From: Methanobacterium sp.
Lineage (GTDB): Archaea; Methanobacteriota; Methanobacteria; Methanobacteriales; Methanobacteriaceae
Assembly (NCBI GenBank): GCA_003151535.1
Contig: PLXT01000044.1
Span: 24,455-34,478, forward strand
Direction: 5' to 3'
Length of the DNA: 10,024 bases
In this document: positions 7,583-10,024 of the stretch, one piece after another
Layout of the letters: each line of letters opens with the position of its first letter
Position numbering within the stretch: the first letter of the stretch is position 1
Position numbers and translations under genes: made by a program
Notes under the pieces: model-generated
Told to the model about the DNA's origin: nothing
The model's input: only the letters and a program-made list of their open reading frames with translations
Database searches by the model: none

Positions 7583-7634
7583 GTTACAAATAAAAATTTT
7601 GTATTTCACAGTTACAAACAATAGTTTTGTATTT
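7583..7634 (+). promoter_or_regulatory. Twin operator-like repeats upstream of the SatD gene
   Basis: Two 24-base copies (7583-7606 and 7611-7634) begin GTTACAAA and end TTTTGTATTT, and match at 21 of 24 positions. Each contains the dyad TACAAA-N7-TTTGTA (7585-7603 and 7613-7631). The centres are 28 bases apart. The second copy runs into the probable TATA box of satD, so a bound protein would block TBP/TFB. The arrangement fits a repressor site for this operon. Confidence 0.65.
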
Positions 7635-7640
7635 ATACTA
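7631..7640 (+). promoter_or_regulatory. Probable TATA box of the satD operon
   Basis: ATTTATACTA is centred about 25 bases before the ATG at 7661, the normal archaeal distance from TATA box to transcription start. There is no SD before that ATG. Together these suggest a leaderless or nearly leaderless transcript. Confidence 0.5.
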
Positions 7641-7660
7641 AAAATAATATATTAACTAAC

Positions 7661-8308
7661 ATGACAGAAGATTTGTTTGTATTTTTAGGTGATGTAATAT
7701 CATCTAAAAAATTAGAACACCGGGAAAATTTTCAAAATAAACTTATAAATGGGTGTAATATAATAAATAAATTATATAAACCCGATATTTATTCATATAT
7801 GAATATTATAAAGGGATCTGATGAAATTGGAGTTGTTTTAAAAGATATATCTAAATTTTATAGTATAATGGATGTAATATCAAAAACAATAGGTCCAAAT
7901 TTAATGAGATTTGTTCTGGTAAAGGGCCAAATAGACACAGGGTTAAATCAACGGGAAATTTCACGTATGGATGGTCCTGCATTCCACAAGGCTTCAAATT
8001 TAATGGATATGCTTAAAAATGAAAAACTAATATTTAAGATGGATACAAGTGATCCGATCTTTGATAAACTGGTAACCAACAACATAAATCTAATATATTT
8101 AATCGAGAAAAAATGGTCCTCTAAAAAAATTAACATAATCAATGAGTATGAAAAAATCAGGGATCAGCGAAAAGTTGCAGCGAAGTATGGAATAAAACAA
8201 CAAGATGTATCCTATCATCTGAATTCATCGAATTATGGTGAGATTAGAAATATTAAAACAGACCTGGAATCTGTTATTAAATCATATGGAAAAGGAGAGA
8301 CCCCCTGA
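7661..8308 (+). CDS. SatD-family protein with C-terminal HTH-like segment
   Basis: The 215-residue protein matches the SatD family, named for a gene of the Streptococcus mutans secretion and acid tolerance operon; its biochemical role is not well defined. Seen: GDVISSKK (10-17), KGSDEIG (51-57, usually GDE-like) and the family hallmark MDGPAFHKA (103-111). A C-terminal helix-turn-helix-like region follows at about 166-191 (RDQRKVAAKYGIKQQDVSYHL), which suggests nucleic-acid binding. There is no signal peptide or membrane segment. The ATG lacks an SD but sits about 25 bases after a TATA-like box, fitting a leaderless message. The stop overlaps the next start (TGATG at 8306-8310), so the two are translationally coupled; SatD genes often precede a small membrane-protein gene. 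The twin dyads upstream could be its own target. A function in membrane or stress response is inferred only. Confidence 0.85.
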   Translation: MTEDLFVFLGDVISSKKLEHRENFQNKLINGCNIINKLYKPDIYSYMNIIKGSDEIGVVLKDISKFYSIMDVISKTIGPNLMRFVLVKGQIDTGLNQREISRMDGPAFHKASNLMDMLKNEKLIFKMDTSDPIFDKLVTNNINLIYLIEKKWSSKKINIINEYEKIRDQRKVAAKYGIKQQDVSYHLNSSNYGEIRNIKTDLESVIKSYGKGETP

Positions 8309-8523
8309 TGGTAAATGTAATATATATCAAAGTACTGATAGTCCTTTTAGGATATATTACTCTTTTAACAACAAGTGGATTGTTAGTTAAGTTCATTTTA
8401 TTTAGGGTCAAACATGAAAAGGGTATAAAGGGTGCAATTGCTACACAAGAAGAGTCCTTCTCTTTTAACTGTAATTTTTTCTCCACCTATTTCTCGTGCT
8501 TCGGATGGTCCATGCAATTTTAA
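8308..8523 (+). pseudogene. Truncated small membrane protein coupled to SatD
   Basis: The frame starts at the ATG of the TGATG overlap with satD, with GGAG at 8294-8297 upstream. The first 43 or so residues look genuine: a membrane helix (roughly VLIVLLGYITLLTTSGLLVK) followed by a charged stretch ending KHEKGIKGA, as in the small multi-span membrane proteins that often follow SatD (a family resemblance recalled, not searched). From about 8437 onward the reading frame is simply the antisense of the opposing polymer-forming gene and has no membrane character. The remainder, which in relatives supplies further helices, is missing. The parent was probably longer than 100 residues. Given the strong start signals, a 71-residue hybrid peptide may still be made, but it is unlikely to work. 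The call as truncated is firm; the family name is tentative. Confidence 0.7.
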
Positions 8524-8904
8524 TTCTAGTTTTCCAGCATTTAACAGTCCCCTTATCTTAAATGCTCCTTCCATATGGAATTTTTCAGCGTCAAAATTTC
8601 CATTGATGTTGATCCGTCCTTTTGCAATGATATCTCCTACTGATACATCATGTCCGAAATCTGCAGATCCTTGGATATCAATATCTGTGGCTTGGCAACT
8701 TCCTTTAATGGTACTACTGCCTTTAATTTCAACATTTTTAGACTTTCAATTACCGTAAACTTTGCATCGTCCTTCAATTTTCATATTGTAACATTCGATA
8801 TTGCCATCTATTTTTCCGTTTCCCTTGATATTGACGGTTTTAAAGTTACCGCCTGCAGAATTTCCTGATCCATTGATTGTTAGGTCGTCTATACAATTTT
8901 TCAT
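8398..8904 (-). pseudogene. Broken YhbE/YhbF-like polymer-forming (bactofilin-type) gene
   Basis: The ATG at 8902-8904 has a good SD (GGGGG, eight bases upstream) and starts a glycine-rich beta-helix protein: LTINGSGNSAGGNF, VNIKGNGKIDGNIEC, then repeated short strands such as VEIKGSSTIKG, and LHGPSEAREIGGEKITV. This matches the polymer-forming cytoskeletal family, like Bacillus YhbE/YhbF. Two lesions are visible. Codon 53 is TGA (8746-8748), where the pattern (VYGN-x-KSKNV) suggests an ordinary residue such as Gly (GGA, one base away). The family sequence then ends after KREGLF near 8449, and the rest to the TAA at 8398-8400 is antisense of the opposing membrane-protein gene. The usual C-terminal part (a DIYLE-type segment and more) is missing. 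It lies 15 bases after the YhbD-like gene and was surely its operon partner. Only a 52-residue product is expected. Confidence 0.8.
8434..8451. other. Rearrangement junction between two convergent truncated genes
   Basis: Recognisable sequence of the plus-strand membrane protein ends about 8436, and that of the minus-strand polymer-forming protein ends about 8449. Both 3' ends were therefore lost at one place, as expected for a single deletion (or inversion) between two genes that faced each other. The dozen bases between may be filler or undetected ends of either gene. Confidence 0.6.
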
Positions 8905-8919
8905 TGAATATTCCCCCGT

Positions 8920-9543
8920 TTATGCGATTTTAATTTTTAATTCTTCAATTTGCTCCGAAATATTTAGACTTTCAATTACGTTAGTATTGCTTTCAAAATG
9001 TATTTCGCTTGGTTCTGAAACCAAACAGCTGCTTGAAATTCCTAACTTCCGTATAAAGATTAATTGGCAATTTTTTCCATTATATCTGGGATAATTTTCC
9101 TCTAAAAGATTTAATATATTTATACCTTCTTCGAAATTGATTTTTCCAGATTTAAAGAGTTTGTCGAGAATATACAAATATAATATTTTTTCAAAGTCAA
9201 ACTCATCTGTTTTTCCCTTTTCTTGAATAAAAAAATCAATAATTGATTTTGAAACAATGTTTCGCTCGACTAGTTTTTCTCTTTCCATCAAGAGTTTCAT
9301 TAGATTTGGTGATAACATATTTGCAAGATCATCAAGTGATATATCTCCTTTCATGTTCTTTATTTTTCCAATCCTTTCGAGTATCCTTTCTTTGGGAAAA
9401 AAGGTTTCTTGACCTGTAAAGGTTGATTTTCGAATAAACCATTCTTCGGGTATCAAATTTTTCCGTTTCCAACGATATAGTTGCCCATATGATATTTCAG
9501 TTAATTCTAAGAGTTCTTTTTTAGATATGAGATCAGATTTCAT
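8920..9543 (-). CDS. YhbD-like DUF4004 protein with N-terminal MerR-like HTH
   Basis: The 207-residue protein matches the DUF4004/YhbD family. Seen: an N-terminal MerR-like helix-turn-helix (about 5-33) with the family signature SYGQLYRWKRKNLIPEEWF (18-36) and FTGQETFFPKERI (42-54), then a helical body. The last part (about 140-207) is rich in short charged helices and ends in LKIKIA. There is no membrane segment. In Bacillus and many other genomes yhbD sits directly before polymer-forming yhbE/yhbF genes, and the same order is kept here with a 15-base gap. It is therefore probably a DNA-binding regulator of, or partner for, that cytoskeletal pair; the exact role is unknown. The ATG at 9541-9543 has a modest SD-like GGAAGTGA upstream. 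Since its partner is broken, this gene may be under weak selection, but its own frame is intact. Confidence 0.87.
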   Translation of the reverse strand: MKSDLISKKELLELTEISYGQLYRWKRKNLIPEEWFIRKSTFTGQETFFPKERILERIGKIKNMKGDISLDDLANMLSPNLMKLLMEREKLVERNIVSKSIIDFFIQEKGKTDEFDFEKILYLYILDKLFKSGKINFEEGINILNLLEENYPRYNGKNCQLIFIRKLGISSSCLVSEPSEIHFESNTNVIESLNISEQIEELKIKIA

Positions 9544-9730
9544 ATTATGGTCACTTCCACGAATTCAATTCTATTTGTCTTAATTTTTTTCTTTTTTTTA
9601 AATTTCTGATGAACTAGAATCTCAATTTACTACGTAACATAACACTGTTCCATAGTATAATTTTATATTATTTAAATGTATTCCTAAACCATTAAAATCA
9701 TTAAAATAAAATCAGGATTATAACCATTTA

Positions 9731-9760
9731 TATGGGTATCTATGCAAGATTTATGGGTAT
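9731..9760 (+). repeat. Direct repeat TATGGGTAT, two copies 21 bases apart
   Basis: The copies are at 9731-9739 and 9752-9760, two helical turns apart, so a protein could contact both on one face of the DNA. A shorter relative, TATGGGT, lies at 9884-9890. In this G/C-poor gap the GGG cores stand out. A binding site for a regulator, possibly the adjacent YhbD-like protein, is a guess. Confidence 0.35.
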
Positions 9761-9937
9761 AAAAAAATATTAGAATATATTGGAGTTATTTAATAAAATT
9801 TAATAAAAATAATTTAAAAATTAGTAATATTAACTAACTAAAGAAAATTTCTATAAACCTTATGTTTTTTCAAAATTTATGTGTATGGGTTTAATTTTTT
9901 TGGTCGTTATAGTTATTTAATTGTTTAATATGATACA

Positions 9938-9945
9938 TTTATATG
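9938..9945 (+). promoter_or_regulatory. Candidate TATA box for the gene at the right edge
   Basis: TTTATATG is centred about 26 bases before the ATG at 9968, which would give an almost leaderless transcript. An AGGAG close to the ATG argues instead for a leader from a promoter further upstream. Both cannot be primary. Confidence 0.3.
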
Positions 9946-9967
9946 TTATTATGAGTATAGGAGTATT

Positions 9968-10024
9968 ATGAAGTCGTTTAATGAATATTTCATGAAGAAA
10001 GAGTATGCGCTTTTAGAACAGCTT
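9968..10024 (+). CDS. Start of an unrecognised gene (partial, runs off the window)
   Basis: Nineteen codons are visible, beginning MKSFNEYFMKKEYALLEQL, with no stop before the window ends. AGGAG (9959-9963) lies four bases upstream, slightly close but usable. The visible part is charged and probably helical, without a signal peptide or membrane segment. Too little is present to name a family. The genuine start could also be the in-frame ATG at 9992. Confidence 0.5.
   Translation, partial: MKSFNEYFMKKEYALLEQL

Larger units (their letters stand above)
9544..9967. other. AT-rich divergent intergenic region with TATGGGTAT repeats
   Basis: The region separates the YhbD-like gene (minus) from a new gene entering at 9968 (plus). 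It contains long A/T runs, including an A-rich minus-strand tract near 9585-9602 that could be the YhbD promoter. A repeated TATGGGTAT motif is listed separately. No gene or RNA was recognised. Confidence 0.45.

Noticed and set aside
7583..7634. Twin repeats as a minimal CRISPR array
   Set aside because: Only two imperfect copies with a 4-base gap and no cas genes. The dyad and promoter overlap fit an operator.
8746..8748. TGA read as selenocysteine or another recoded residue
   Set aside because: The position lies in a structural repeat with no catalytic context, and I see no obvious recoding hairpin. A nonsense change is simpler.
8432..9094. Several plus-strand frames between 8432 and 9094
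   Set aside because: They are antisense to the polymer-forming and YhbD-like genes, which have good starts and family signatures on the minus strand.

Overview
The window looks like a piece of an AT-rich archaeal chromosome, most likely a Methanobacterium-type methanogen. This is inferred from the mix of genes: an XPD/DinG-like Fe-S helicase, an aldo/keto reductase with a ferredoxin tail, a SatD-family protein, HEAT repeats and a membrane-anchored zinc-ribbon protein. It is also inferred from TATA-like boxes, from TTG starts behind strong Shine-Dalgarno (SD) sites, and from starts with no SD that fit leaderless transcripts. An AT-rich clostridial genome is not formally excluded. No rRNA, tRNA, CRISPR array or insertion sequence was seen.

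Layout. Positions 1-2465 (minus strand) carry a complete Fe-S-type superfamily 2 helicase, preceded by the N-terminal third of a diverged paralogue that ends just after its DExH box. Positions 2780-3259 (plus) hold an AHSA1/SRPBCC small-molecule-binding protein. Positions 3592-3966 (plus) hold a frame-disrupted membrane/zinc-ribbon gene. Positions 4042-5067 (minus) encode an amidohydrolase-2 family metal-dependent hydrolase or decarboxylase with one metal-ligand histidine replaced by Thr. Positions 5527-6228 (plus) encode a HEAT-repeat protein. Positions 6309-7472 (plus) encode an aldo/keto reductase with two Cys4 Fe-S motifs.

Positions 7661-8308 (plus) encode a SatD-family protein, translationally coupled to a small membrane-protein gene. 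On the opposite strand, 9543 down to 8398 holds a YhbD-like (DUF4004) gene followed by a YhbE/F-like polymer-forming (bactofilin-type) gene. The small membrane gene and the polymer-forming gene face each other, and both lose family resemblance at the same spot (about 8437-8449). This looks like a single deletion or rearrangement that removed both 3' ends. The polymer-forming gene also has an in-frame TGA. A new plus-strand gene starts at 9968 and runs off the window.

How things work together. Most genes are single units with their own leader. The two clear operons are satD plus the membrane gene (TGATG overlap) and yhbD plus yhbE-like (15-base gap). The strongest regulatory signal is a pair of near-identical 24-base repeats, each holding the dyad TACAAA-N7-TTTGTA, directly upstream of and abutting the probable TATA box of satD. 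SatD itself ends in a helix-turn-helix-like segment, so autoregulation is a reasonable guess. Four broken genes in 10 kb mark this as a decaying or accessory part of the chromosome. No complete new multi-gene system is evident.
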